Positions 40,195 to 50,563 are shown, counted from the first letter of the stretch. The stretch is 64,000 nucleotides of DNA from Alphaproteobacteria bacterium (GCA_016722515.1 JADKJE010000002.1:682001-746000), one strand, 5' to 3'. Numbers and translations: made by a program. The notes: generated by a model not told the origin, from the letters alone.

Positions 40195-40941
40195 ATGGAT
40201 TTACACAAGCCATTGAGTGTACAAGGCGTACACAAAAGATTTAAAGAACAGGACGTGTTACATGGGGTTGATTTATCTGTTGAACCTGGAGAAATTTTTG
40301 GTCTTGTTGGGTTAAATGGCGTTGGTAAAACCACCATTATCAAGATTATTCTTAATTTGCTGAATGCAGATAAGGGTAATACATGGTTGTTTGATGTTCC
40401 GGTTGCGGATATGAATAGCCGTCGAAAAATGTGCTATCTGCCAGAGAAATTTATTCCATCTGGCTATTTGAAAGGAACGGAATATCTCTCGCTTTCACTG
40501 GCTTATTATAAACGCAAATATGATCATCAAGAGGCGTTGGCATTGGCTCATAAATTGGAGCTCGATAAGAAAGTTTTGGAACAAAAAATTGGTAAATACT
40601 CAAAAGGGATGGGGCAGAAAATTGGCTTGATGTCGATGTTTATGTCGCAAGCACCGCTCTTAATCCTTGATGAGCCCATGAGCGGCCTTGATCCTAGTGC
40701 GCGTATTCAGCTTAAAGAATTATTGATTGAATATGGTAAGAAGGGGAATTCTATTTTCTTTACCTCTCATATTCTGGCAGATATCGAAGAAATCTGTCAT
40801 CGTATTGCCGTGATTCACAATGGCAAAATTATCTATACCGGTGCTCCTGATGCTTTCCGTGAAATCTATGCGGAAACGAATCTGGAAAGAGCTTTCTTGA
40901 AAGCAATTACCTCACCTTCTGAAATGAAGTCAGAAGTATAA
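40195..40941 (+). CDS. ABC transporter ATPase (ABC-2 type), orphan
   Basis: 248 residues. Walker A G-L-N-G-V-G-K-T-T, a signature in the variant form Y-S-K-G-M-G-Q-K, Walker B L-L-I-L-D-E-P-M-S-G-L-D-P, and T-S-H. It most resembles ATPases of ABC-2 exporters. No permease gene is adjacent. It follows the PilP-like gene by 12 bp and may be co-transcribed with the assembly operon; whether it serves that system is unknown. Confidence 0.9.
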   Translation: MDLHKPLSVQGVHKRFKEQDVLHGVDLSVEPGEIFGLVGLNGVGKTTIIKIILNLLNADKGNTWLFDVPVADMNSRRKMCYLPEKFIPSGYLKGTEYLSLSLAYYKRKYDHQEALALAHKLELDKKVLEQKIGKYSKGMGQKIGLMSMFMSQAPLLILDEPMSGLDPSARIQLKELLIEYGKKGNSIFFTSHILADIEEICHRIAVIHNGKIIYTGAPDAFREIYAETNLERAFLKAITSPSEMKSEV

Positions 40942-40957
40942 TTGGATGGTTTAAGCG

Positions 40958-42754
40958 CTATTGGATGTGGATATTATCGGCAGCATCTTCGATCGTAAAC
41001 TCAGCGCTTTCACGGCCTTGCCAATGGTTGATGCGAGGTTTACCAACCACGGTGATTGCCTTACCTTTAGAGCGTAATAAAAATTCTCCCAGAGGTTGAT
41101 TGGCACAGCGGAAAGCCATTGCTTTTAATGACGTGGATTTAAGACTTTTATTATCTTTTAAAATACAGCGTATATGGTCAACGCCAACGAGATCCATGTT
41201 TACGATGGTTACGTTGTTGAGGGCAACACGTGGTTCGGGATTCCCTGGACCATAAGGCCCTAATCGTTCCAGAGAACGTATAAATTCAGGGGTAATACTG
41301 CTGATGGTCAATGAACAATCAATATGAATGATTTTCTTTGACCCGTAGATTTCTACATCTTCACGGATGGCCTCACATAAATAATCCCATAAGGCTGGAA
41401 TTTTTTGGGTCTCAACTGTAAATCCTGCTGCCATGGCGTGACCACCGCCTGCTATCAATAAGCCTTCTTGTTTTGCCGTTGTGATCGCTTTGCCAATATC
41501 AACTCCGGGAATGGAACGTACGGATGCTTTGCCTATATCCTGATCAATGGCGATGACGGCGATAGGGCGATAATGCTGTTCCTTAATGCGTCCGGCAACA
41601 ATGCCGATAACGCCAGGATGCCAGCCAGTGCCATAAGCAAATAACATGGATTTGCTTTTTGCATAAGGTATGACTTGTTCCTGGGCCTGGGTGAGTACAA
41701 TATCTTCAATGGCTTTGCGTTCTTCGTTATAGCGGTTCAGTTTAACCGCAATATCATGGGCTTCAAAACTGTCCTGTGTGGTTAAAAGTCGTGCACCCAA
41801 ACCTGCTTCTCCAACACGTCCTCCCGCATTAATACGAGGTCCAAGTACAAACCCTAAATGGTACACCGACGCTTCACTGTCTAAACCAGCTACATCACAC
41901 AAGGTGCGTAGGCCCATATTTTTGCGTTGGGACATGATTTTAAGTCCCTGACTTACGTAAGCGCGATTAAGTCCGGTTAGCGTCATGACGTCGCATACCG
42001 TTCCCAATGCAACCAGATCTAGAAGTTCTAAAAGATTGGGGGGCGTTTTGCCTTCGTAATATCCTGATTCTTTGAAGATCGTATTGACCGCAACCGCTAA
42101 TAAGAATGAAACACCTACCGCGGCAAGGTTCCGGTGCGGAGATGTTTCGTCAATGCGGTTGGGATTCACAACCGCAACCGCAGCAGGCAAGACTTCCTGG
42201 CCTAAATGGTGATCAATGACAATGATATCTAGGCCTGCCTGGTGAGCAGCTTCAAGCGGATCAAATGCTACCGTGCCACAATCAACCGTGATGCAAACTG
42301 ACGTTCCCTGCTCGCGAAGCTTAAGCAACGCTGCTGTATTGGGACCATACCCTTCGATGATACGATCAGGAATATAAATAACGGCATCGTGGCCTACGGA
42401 TTGGATAAACCGTTTTATCAGCGATGAAGAGGTCGCCCCATCTACGTCATAATCACCAAAAATGGCGATTTTTTCTTTGTTCATAATAGCCGTTGCAAGA
42501 CGTTGGGCTGCTTGCTTCATATGCAGAAGATGTAAGGGGTTAGGTAAATATTCTCGCAAAGTGGGATTAAGATAAGATGGCACGGCCTCAAAGGGAATAT
42601 CGCGGTTAACAAGTATGCGAGCGAGAATATCACTTAGGCCATAATGCTGCGACACGGCGAGGACATCGCGTTCATTTGGTTTATCAAATTGCCAATATTG
42701 ATTGGTGGCAGAGATCGGGGTGTTGAGGTGTGGGTGATGAAGCGTTGCTGACAT
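40958..42754 (-). CDS. recJ: Single-stranded-DNA exonuclease RecJ
   Basis: 598 residues. DHH phosphoesterase core: F-G-D-Y-D-V-D-G-A-T-S at about 98-108, V-D-C-G-T, V-I-D-H-H-L-G and N-P-N-R. The DHHA1 domain has G-G-G-H-A-M-A-A-G-F. An OB fold (P-Y-G-P-G-N-P-E-P) follows. 5'-3' exonuclease in recombination and mismatch repair. Convergent with the ABC ATPase gene 17 bp away. Confidence 0.96.
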   Translation of the reverse strand: MSATLHHPHLNTPISATNQYWQFDKPNERDVLAVSQHYGLSDILARILVNRDIPFEAVPSYLNPTLREYLPNPLHLLHMKQAAQRLATAIMNKEKIAIFGDYDVDGATSSSLIKRFIQSVGHDAVIYIPDRIIEGYGPNTAALLKLREQGTSVCITVDCGTVAFDPLEAAHQAGLDIIVIDHHLGQEVLPAAVAVVNPNRIDETSPHRNLAAVGVSFLLAVAVNTIFKESGYYEGKTPPNLLELLDLVALGTVCDVMTLTGLNRAYVSQGLKIMSQRKNMGLRTLCDVAGLDSEASVYHLGFVLGPRINAGGRVGEAGLGARLLTTQDSFEAHDIAVKLNRYNEERKAIEDIVLTQAQEQVIPYAKSKSMLFAYGTGWHPGVIGIVAGRIKEQHYRPIAVIAIDQDIGKASVRSIPGVDIGKAITTAKQEGLLIAGGGHAMAAGFTVETQKIPALWDYLCEAIREDVEIYGSKKIIHIDCSLTISSITPEFIRSLERLGPYGPGNPEPRVALNNVTIVNMDLVGVDHIRCILKDNKSLKSTSLKAMAFRCANQPLGEFLLRSKGKAITVVGKPRINHWQGRESAEFTIEDAADNIHIQ

Positions 42755-43127
42755 AATGAAAGGTAAAAATAAATGCTACGCGGCTTCTTTCTAACAAAAG
42801 GAAAGAGCCGCTACTGCATTCAAACTATTCTCTAAACCGTATGCCGTCAACCTATCTCTTCGTGGCGATGGTTACGGCTATATCCAAGTTTGAAGTGCAA
42901 CATCCTTTTGATTATCTGTTTTGACAACAAATATCATAAGGTGTTGCACTTCATTTTAGAACAGGCCGTACAATTATCGATAACATCATGCGGGGATCCT
43001 TTACTTGTTTTTTACCCAAAAGGTGAAGCGCATCGTGGTTCAAATCTCCTGTGTTTATGGGGAGGCAGGACCCCTTTCTTTAGGTCATAGCGGGTTTATG
43101 GTTACGGTATTATGTTGCATTAATAAA
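42755..43127. repeat. IS-end-like repeat with inverted arms; otherwise empty stretch
   Basis: 42940-42967 is the reverse-oriented partner of 11440-11467 (one mismatch in 28 bases). Inside the same spot, tgaagtgcaacatcc (42891-42905) and ggtgttgcacttca (42940-42953) form an inverted pair 34 bases apart. The ~34 bases between also resemble the sequence next to the copy near 11468. This looks like a solo IS end or two ends abutting. No gene is seen in the rest of this 370-bp gap. Confidence 0.55.
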
Positions 43128-46100
43128 TCACGATTGCCGCCCTGGATGACCTTGATTAAACCCTTGTTGCTTCAACTGTTGCTGGTACGTTTGATTGACC
43201 CGCGCCAGCAGTTGCTCTTGTAAATTTTCAATGGGATGGCCATTAATAAAAATACGAAGCGCACAGTACACGCTCCTGTTTTCATCGCCCAAAGCAGAAC
43301 GTATCATTTCTCTTGGAGAGCGAGTAGTACAATTACCTTGCTGCTGTGGAGAAACAGACTTGCTTTCACTTGGAATCACCAACCCCAAATAAAAATCGCT
43401 GGCCGCACGAAGCTTGTTATAATAGCTACTACCTTTCCTTCGCAACTTCATATCATAACATAAATGAATAAAAGTGCGTAGCGCGGTTTCATTTGGGATA
43501 TTCTGCATATACCGCACCGTTGTTCCCCACACTTCAAGAGGGCGATTGGAAGGCATAGCATCATCACCTGCATTATAGGATATATGTTTTATGACAACAC
43601 CGCCATTAGAGCCACTTGGTACAAAACGTATTTCATCAATGGTATAATGCCCATTATATCCCGACACAAAAAATGTTCGCTTTTTTTCATTCAAATCCTT
43701 AATATGCTTGTCTATTAAGATATTAATTGTTGTATGATAACTACGTTGAAGGTCAAAGGGATCAACGTTGTCAATCGATTGCATACTTGAATTCTTGTAG
43801 TATTCCTTAATTTCCAACATCTTACCATAGCTTTCTGTAATTTCCATAAATGCATACGACAGGTCTGTTAATATATTTTGCACCTGGGGGGGTAATGCAT
43901 TCAACCTTAAGAAGGACTGTATCCAAAGCGCATAATAATAAGCCTGGTACCCATCACCACCTTGTTCAGTACCAGGTTGGATGCGCATTGTTGGGGTTTC
44001 TTTAACAGCAATATCCTCCATGCGGTTTTTCCTTTCTCCAATGATTTGGACCAGGCGCATCGTATTAAGCTGATTCTGAGGATTCACTGCAGGCCTTGCA
44101 ATAGGCGTAATCGATTGGCGAACTGGGACAAGGTTAGGCGAATACCCTGAAGAACCAACACCGGGGTTGGGATTAAATGCGGGATTCACGCTTGGAATAA
44201 TCTCTGGATAAGAAAGTGTTATTTCCTGGATAAGATGAGTATTAATAACATTTAACGCGCAATTAAACGGTGCCATTCCTCCCATCCTCCACGCCATCTG
44301 ATATTGCGGCGGAAGAATATACGTGCCTTTAAATTGGCTGTACTGATAACTAATCAACGTCGATAAAAGACCAGCTAAATATCGCCTAGATGACTCATCT
44401 GATGCGAAATTGGCTTCATTCAAAATATCAATCACGCATTCGCTAACGGTTTGAAACAACATGCCATTATCATGTATACTATTAATTAATTGCAAGGCCA
44501 CTTGATTTCCGTGGTTGTATTCATGGCCTTTTACACACGATTTCATGAGAGAAAAATTGGCAATAGATGTGTTTTCGTTTTTAAAGTAAGGTGTGGCCGA
44601 TTCATAAAAGGTTGGCAACTTAATGTCTTTATCACAGACTGCCCCAATTATCCCTCTATAAAAATCCTTCAGTTCGGGGTTATCTGTATTTCGGCATGCA
44701 ATGATTTTTTCATGAATAAAATCATTCAGGCCTTTCGGAGATTCTATTATTGGATTTAAAAGCTCAAGCAAGAAAAAATATAATTTTCCTTCTTGATAAG
44801 AAGACTGCACATTAGTTTTTTGCAATAAGCCTCGAGCCTGGCTCATGTTGCCAGAAAAATTACAGTCTAGACGCGTTAGAAGGTCCTCCCATTCAATAAT
44901 ATCATTACGGAGTTCGAGCCATTCAGAGTACGAAACTTCGTTTTTGCCTTCGTCATTTTTAGACATATCTAAATTTATTAGCTTACTTACATTTTCAATA
45001 TATTGCTTCTTAAGGACTTCCTGTACGCAGTCGTTAAAATTGATCTTTACAACCAATGGATTCATTTTATCCGGTGTAAAGAAATGAGAATGAACTTGCC
45101 GTAAAATTTCAATCTGCTTAAACTTAAAACGTTCGGTACGTTCAGGTTGCGATTTGCTTTCCTTCCTTTTTGCTTCAAGGGGTTTAATCGTTTCAAAAAT
45201 AGCGGAAAGCGGATACGTTATGCCTTGGTCTGGTGTATATCTTTCTCGTGATATAAACTTATTAATTAACTTAGCCATAAGAATATTAACTTGTAGTTCA
45301 CTCAGACGTCTGTCCGCTTTCTTCTGGTTAAATCTTCCGGTTAGATTATTTACAACTTTCACGACATTGTAGGTTGTTCCCTTAAATGTTCCCCGTTTTT
45401 TAATGGCGACGTCAATAATTTCCTGTACTTTTTTGAAATTGATTTCAAATTGCGGATCTACGCCTATTTTCTTTTTAAAAATATCCAGTAATTGGTCTGG
45501 GCTGTAAGCCATACCTTCTGAAGGATAGAGAGAGCAATCAATAGTGCCTGTGGTCACCGTAAAATCGTTCTTACCCCTCTTAGGGTAGGCATAGGTACTT
45601 GCTTTATTTAAAGGCAGTAGAGCATCATGTTCCTTGCCTTTACGCAAATCTTTAAAGACATTACGCAATAAAGACCCAAAACGACCGGGATGTCCCTTGG
45701 GTAAATTTACGATAGTGATTCCTTCCGGTGAAAATCTCAGGAAATCCGTGATAAATTTTTCAAGTTGTTTAGGCTGAATCTGAATGAGGGTGCGGCCATC
45801 TATTTCTGCAACTTCAATTCCCTTTATGTTATTGTCTAAAAATGTTTTAGCTAAACGTAAGGCTTCCCCTTGATTTTGATTAAAATCAAATAAAATAGAA
45901 TCATACCCCAACCGCACGATAAAACTACTAGAATCAAGCTGTGGAACCACCTCAATCAAAGCTTTATGAATTTTAAAAACAATCGTTTCACAAGCATTAA
46001 CGGATGAACCCTTCATTAACCATGGCGTATCATTATCGAATTCATAATAGAATTCATCACGATGACCATAAAACACATTTTTCTCTTCTTTCTCTTCTTT

Positions 46101-46172
46101 CTCTTCCATTTTTATAGGAAATGAGCTAATTACTTGGTTGTTTTTGATATATCTATGTGTAAAATATTTCAT
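43128..46172 (-). CDS. Very large protein of unknown function
   Basis: 1014 residues, uninterrupted. Starts M-K-Y-F-T-H-R-Y-I-K, has an E-E-K-E-E-K run at about 24-31, no signal peptide, no obvious membrane helix, and ends in a Gln-rich segment. I do not recognise a catalytic motif or known repeat. The gene is A+T-rich compared with recJ and lies between an IS-end repeat and a pentapeptide-repeat gene, suggesting acquired DNA. The intact frame of this length argues that it is under selection. A secreted effector is possible but not shown. Confidence 0.7.
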   Translation of the reverse strand: MKYFTHRYIKNNQVISSFPIKMEEKEEKEEKNVFYGHRDEFYYEFDNDTPWLMKGSSVNACETIVFKIHKALIEVVPQLDSSSFIVRLGYDSILFDFNQNQGEALRLAKTFLDNNIKGIEVAEIDGRTLIQIQPKQLEKFITDFLRFSPEGITIVNLPKGHPGRFGSLLRNVFKDLRKGKEHDALLPLNKASTYAYPKRGKNDFTVTTGTIDCSLYPSEGMAYSPDQLLDIFKKKIGVDPQFEINFKKVQEIIDVAIKKRGTFKGTTYNVVKVVNNLTGRFNQKKADRRLSELQVNILMAKLINKFISRERYTPDQGITYPLSAIFETIKPLEAKRKESKSQPERTERFKFKQIEILRQVHSHFFTPDKMNPLVVKINFNDCVQEVLKKQYIENVSKLINLDMSKNDEGKNEVSYSEWLELRNDIIEWEDLLTRLDCNFSGNMSQARGLLQKTNVQSSYQEGKLYFFLLELLNPIIESPKGLNDFIHEKIIACRNTDNPELKDFYRGIIGAVCDKDIKLPTFYESATPYFKNENTSIANFSLMKSCVKGHEYNHGNQVALQLINSIHDNGMLFQTVSECVIDILNEANFASDESSRRYLAGLLSTLISYQYSQFKGTYILPPQYQMAWRMGGMAPFNCALNVINTHLIQEITLSYPEIIPSVNPAFNPNPGVGSSGYSPNLVPVRQSITPIARPAVNPQNQLNTMRLVQIIGERKNRMEDIAVKETPTMRIQPGTEQGGDGYQAYYYALWIQSFLRLNALPPQVQNILTDLSYAFMEITESYGKMLEIKEYYKNSSMQSIDNVDPFDLQRSYHTTINILIDKHIKDLNEKKRTFFVSGYNGHYTIDEIRFVPSGSNGGVVIKHISYNAGDDAMPSNRPLEVWGTTVRYMQNIPNETALRTFIHLCYDMKLRRKGSSYYNKLRAASDFYLGLVIPSESKSVSPQQQGNCTTRSPREMIRSALGDENRSVYCALRIFINGHPIENLQEQLLARVNQTYQQQLKQQGFNQGHPGRQS

Positions 46173-46372
46173 ATGAAGCCTTTTCTAAAGCTGGTACTAT
46201 AGCAAAAAAATGCTGCACTAATATGATAGAAAAATATTATTAAATATAGAAATATAAATAATAAAATAAATGTCTGTTATGAAAAACGGGCCTGGAATTC
46301 CATGCCGACTTTAATTATTTGCAAGGTTTAACGTGTTGAACCTTAAAAGACAAGGTTTGTTGCTAAATTCAG

Positions 46373-47230
46373 TTATTGTGCTGATACGTCATTATCGGCA
46401 CCTGCCATATCCCGTGGTGATTTAGCTTCACTGAATTTTAGAATATTATCGCTGTGAATTTCACTGAGTTGGGCCTGATTGAGATTGGTGCCTTGCAAAT
46501 TGGCACCCATTAAGGAGGCCCGGTATAAATTGCTGCCTTCCAGATCGGCCCCTTCTAAATTAGCGCCGCTTAAGTCGGTGCGTTGAAGGTGCGCATGATA
46601 CATATCGGCTTTAGATAAATTAGCCCCGATCAACAAGGCATCTTGAAAATTAGTATCAACCAGATCCGCTTCAACCAAATAGGCACCGTGCAGCAAAGCA
46701 CCACGAATAGATGCGCCTCTAAGGTAGGCACCTTGTAAATTAGCACCCTGTAAATTAGCCGAATCAAGAACGGCACCTCTAAGGTTTGCTCCTTGAAGGC
46801 TGGTTCCTTGTAAAATACTGTGTTGGAGTCTGGCATTTTTGAGAGAAGCGCCCTTGAGATTGGTTCCTGATAAGATGGCCCCACGCAAATCGGCACCATC
46901 AAACACCACATTTTCCAGATCAAAGCCAGTTAAATTTAGTTGGGCAAAGTTTGTGCCAAATTCAGCGACCAGATCTATAGCATTAGGATTGGAATGGCAG
47001 GTTTGATTCTGAGACAAGTCAGGTACGATGGAACCGCTTTTAAAACGAAAAGCCCGGCAGGTTTTTATATAAGCTGAAATTTCTATGGCCGTATGCTTGG
47101 GATCGGTGTTTTTTTTGGTTTGTACGGGCGAAGTCACCACATCAAAGCTCACTTCGCTGCCATAAGCAGGCGACAAACCAGTGAAGCAAACTATCACATT
47201 GATAATGAATAAATAACCGCGACGAACCAT
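46373..47230 (-). CDS. Secreted pentapeptide-repeat protein
   Basis: 285 residues. Signal peptide (M-V-R-R-G-Y-L-F-I-I-N-V-I-V-C-F ending P-A-Y-G-S). From about residue 95 to 255 there are ~30 consecutive A-[DN]-L-x-[GA] pentads (L-R-G-A-I, L-S-G-T-N, L-K-G-A-S, L-Q-G-A-N and so on), making a long beta helix. Two cysteines in the pre-repeat region (T-C-R-A-F and T-C-H-S) could form a disulfide. Function unknown. Confidence 0.8.
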   Translation of the reverse strand: MVRRGYLFIINVIVCFTGLSPAYGSEVSFDVVTSPVQTKKNTDPKHTAIEISAYIKTCRAFRFKSGSIVPDLSQNQTCHSNPNAIDLVAEFGTNFAQLNLTGFDLENVVFDGADLRGAILSGTNLKGASLKNARLQHSILQGTSLQGANLRGAVLDSANLQGANLQGAYLRGASIRGALLHGAYLVEADLVDTNFQDALLIGANLSKADMYHAHLQRTDLSGANLEGADLEGSNLYRASLMGANLQGTNLNQAQLSEIHSDNILKFSEAKSPRDMAGADNDVSAQ

Positions 47231-47333
47231 AGCCTCCCTTCCGCACTCTCCTGTAAAGGGTTATATCGCAAAATCTATGTATTGCAAGAACAAAGTTCCA
47301 CTACAGGTTGTGGGAAGGCTATTTAAAAGGGTG

Positions 47334-49108
47334 TTATGCTACAGGAGGGGTGAATGTGGGTGTCAATGGATCCATACAGGTGGTTCGCACGGGAGTTGTT
47401 TTATAATGAAATTCATGCGAGGCAGATACCGATATAAGGCTATGGACACGCCACTGATTATCGTCGCGTTGAGGGAAGTCGGATCGATAATGCGCACCCC
47501 TGCTTTCTTGGCGTCGTAACGCTGATGAAGTGGTTGAAAGGGAAAGAAGAAGCATGTTTTCCAACTCGAGGGCCTCTAAAAGTTGGGTATTCCACATGAG
47601 CGATGAATCACCTATATGCCACGATTTTCCCGATTCAGCTAATTCGTTTAAGAAAGTAAGATTGTGCTGTAATCCTTGTCGGTGACGATAGACCCCGACA
47701 TAATGTTGCATGGATGTCATGAGACTTTGGCGCGTATGGCTAAGTGACATAGGCCCCTTTTGTAAACGTAAGCGATCTAATTGGCTAATCGCTTGTTCAG
47801 CAAGCGATTTATTTTTGTTTGGCAGCAAAGAAGAGTCTGTCGTGTTTAACGCATAATGAGGAACACGTTTTCCAAAAACCATTAAATCCAAGAGCGAGTT
47901 ACATCCCAGGCGATTGGCGCCATGGACTGAACTACAGGCGGCTTCACCTAAAGCAAATAAGCCACGCACTGGAATCATGCCTTCATCGGTCGGCATGAGC
48001 ACTTCTCCGTTGATGTTTGTTGGAATGCCACCCATTGTGTAATGTGCGGTTGGGGCAACAGGAATGGGCGTGATGGTCGGATCAATCCCTTTAAAGTTAC
48101 GTGTGGTTTCCACGACATGCGGCAATTTTTCATAGATGAGGGTGGATGAAAGATGCTCCAAGCTTAATAATACATGATCACCTTTTTCACCACATCCTCT
48201 GCCTTCAGCGATTTCCTGAGCAACGGCACGTGTAATGACATCGCGGCAGGCAAGATCCATAAATTGAGGATCATAACGTTCCATAAAACGCTCGCCTTGA
48301 TTGTTTAAAAGAATGGCACCTTCACCTCGGGCAGCCTCGGTAATTAAATAGCCAGACCCATAAAGGCCAGTGGGATGGAATTGGACAACTCCATATCTTG
48401 CAAGAATAAGCCAGCTTTTAGAGCCAATGCATTGCCATCGCCAGTACAGGTGCTGGATGAGGTGTTGGTTTGGTAAATCTGACTGAAACCTCCTGTGGCG
48501 ATTAAGGTGGATGGAGCAAGGAAAATATGAATGTCTCCGGTTTCAATATCCAGCGTTACCACGCCATGACAGCGGGAAGTTCCATCCATAATCAGTTGCA
48601 ACGCGTAATGATAGGCAAAGATATGGACCTTTCTTTCTAGCGCTCGCTGATAAAGCGTATGTAAAATAGCGTGCCCTGTTCGGTCAGCAACGGCACAGGC
48701 TCTATGAACGACAGTTCCCTGTCCAAAGTGGGTTGATTGCCCGCCGTAACGACGTTGATAGAGTCGTCCGTCGTTTTGCCGACTGAAAGGAACCCCCAGA
48801 TGCTCAAGTTCAATAATGGCACTGGCCGCTTCTTGACACATAACTTCTACGGCATCATGGTCAGCAAGCCAATCCGAACCACTGATCGTGTCATACATAT
48901 GGTACTGCCAATGATCATCTTCAACATGTCCTAGTGAAGCATTTATCCCGCCTTGGGCAGCAACGGTATGGCTTTGCAATGGGTGTGTTTTTGAAAGAAG
49001 CGCAACATTCGCGCCTTTCATAGAAGCCTGGTATGCTGCCATGAGGCCAGCACCACCACTTCCAATAATAATGATATCATGTTGATGATAATGAATCGTA
49101 TAAGACAT
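47334..49108 (-). pseudogene. sdhA: Succinate dehydrogenase flavoprotein subunit, one-base frameshift
   Basis: The 5' part (49108-48344) has the FAD fold D-I-I-I-I-G-S-G-G-A-G and the flavin-attachment region S-H-T-V-A-A-Q-G-G-I. It runs out of frame after Q-D-M-E-L. The 3' part resumes V-Q-F-H-P-T-G-L-Y-G-S-G-Y-L, then G-E-R-F-M-E-R-Y-D-P and R-K/Q-E-S-R-G-A-H with the terminal P-P-V. Restoring one T at 48387-48388 (TT to TTT, giving M-E-F-V-Q-F-H-P) rejoins the two. All active-site segments are then present. sdhBCD are not next to it. True loss, sequencing error or slippage cannot be told apart here. Confidence 0.88.
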
Positions 49109-49115
49109 TTAGAAT

Positions 49116-50410
49116 CTATAAGGATTCCTGGTCCATCCAGGGGCGAAAATTAACGGCAGCTGAAAAGTAATTACCTTGGAAATAGGGAACGCCAAAATCC
49201 ATCAGTAATTTTGCAATCTCACCATTTTCAACATATTCAGCCACAGCAGTCAACCCAAATCCTTCGATTAAGCGCAAAAGAGTTTTAACAAATAAACGAT
49301 TATCATGGCTGGAGGCAATATCACGGATGAATGATCCGTCAATTTTAACGATATCGATAGGCAGCGATCGTAATTGCCTAAATGATGTATAGCCGGTTCC
49401 AAAATCATCAAGGGCAACGCGGCAGCCTATTTCCTGAAGTGAGGATACAAAGCTGATCGAACGCTTCAAGTCATGTTGAACGGCTGTCTCTGTGATTTCT
49501 ACGACGGCTCTTGATGCAACAGCAGGGTCACCGATGAGTTCTTTTGCTTTGATTAACCATTTAGGATTGTCAATCGTACGTCCCGAAATGTTAAACGCTA
49601 AAGAGACCGTTGGAGAACGATGAAGCTCTTTTGCAACCAGTTCCAGAACCTGATTATCGACATCCCCCATCAATCCAAGCTCCTCTGCGGCTTCAATACA
49701 GGGCCATGCTGAGGTAATATTGCCATTGACATCGACCCAGACGAAGCAGGCATTCATTAATCTGGCTTCTTGCCGGTGATGCTGTTAATAATGGGTTGAT
49801 AGGCAAGCCTGAAGTGTTTTTCTTTTAAGGCTGTCTGCAAATGGTTGGCACGTAGCATGAGTTGTTTGTGCCGCTCTTTAATATCTTTTAAACCGCTATA
49901 ATGAAACCAATCACTATCGGGAATTTTCTGGACATACGAGCAGGCAAAATACGAACGTATGATTAAATCGGGAACTGTTTGCGCATCACTGGGGAAATCG
50001 GCAGTGCCCAGAGAGACCACAAAATAAATGCAGCTTTTATCATTATCCCCCACAAATACGGGCGAATGATGGATGAATTCGTGGATCATCGTGCAATATT
50101 CTTCGATTTCTGCAGGCGTATAATTGAGAAGACAGACAGCTAATTGATCAATCTGAAGTTTATAAACAGGCTCGCCATATTTTTGAAGGCCTTTTAATTT
50201 AACACAGAGTTCGTCTAATAATGTATTGATGGTCTCAATACCATAAAATTCAGCGACAAGCGGTGAGTTGGCTAAATGAATATTAACTAGTGTCAAACGC
50301 TGATTGTTTGCTTGTGTTGTATCAAGTACGGACTGGAGGTGATCAAGAAAATCACGTTGATCTGAATAAGGAAATAATAAGGAACTACGAATCATGTACC
50401 GTACATTCAA
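49116..50410 (-). pseudogene. GGDEF-like/EAL cyclic-di-GMP phosphodiesterase, broken between domains
   Basis: The 5' frame (50410-49757) gives a degenerate GGDEF-type domain (Y-F-V-V-S-L-G-T-A-D-F-P) and the start of an EAL domain (F-R-L-A-Y-Q-P-I-I-N). The 3' frame (from about 49757) gives the rest: N-I-S-G, V-V-E-I-T-E-T, A-L-D-D-F-G-T-G-Y, I-V-K-I-D-G-S-F and Y-F-Q-G. The missing link E-C-L-L-R (the E-A-L motif) is readable in the third frame between them, so two small indels near 49740-49765 separate the parts. Known family role is hydrolysis of c-di-GMP. Confidence 0.8.
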
Positions 50411-50563
50411 GCAATAAAAGTTGGCTTATTTGTGACATAGAAATGCTGACATAACAAGCTTAAAATAGTGTTGTCATCTAACAAATAAACAGTTGTAAAT
50501 TTGATAATTCGTTTTATCCTACTTGAAATGGCGTGAATGCGGTGTGAAACAAAAAGGGATGCT

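Noticed and set aside
42890..43090. 66-codon plus-strand frame
   Set aside because: Its start region is the IS-end repeat translated (L-H-F-I-L-E-Q-A, also seen at the orphan toxin start) and the rest resembles nothing.
47334..48284. Separate gene starting at M-E-R-Y-D-P
   Set aside because: This is the internal SdhA motif; the upstream frame supplies the missing N-terminal half after one base is restored.
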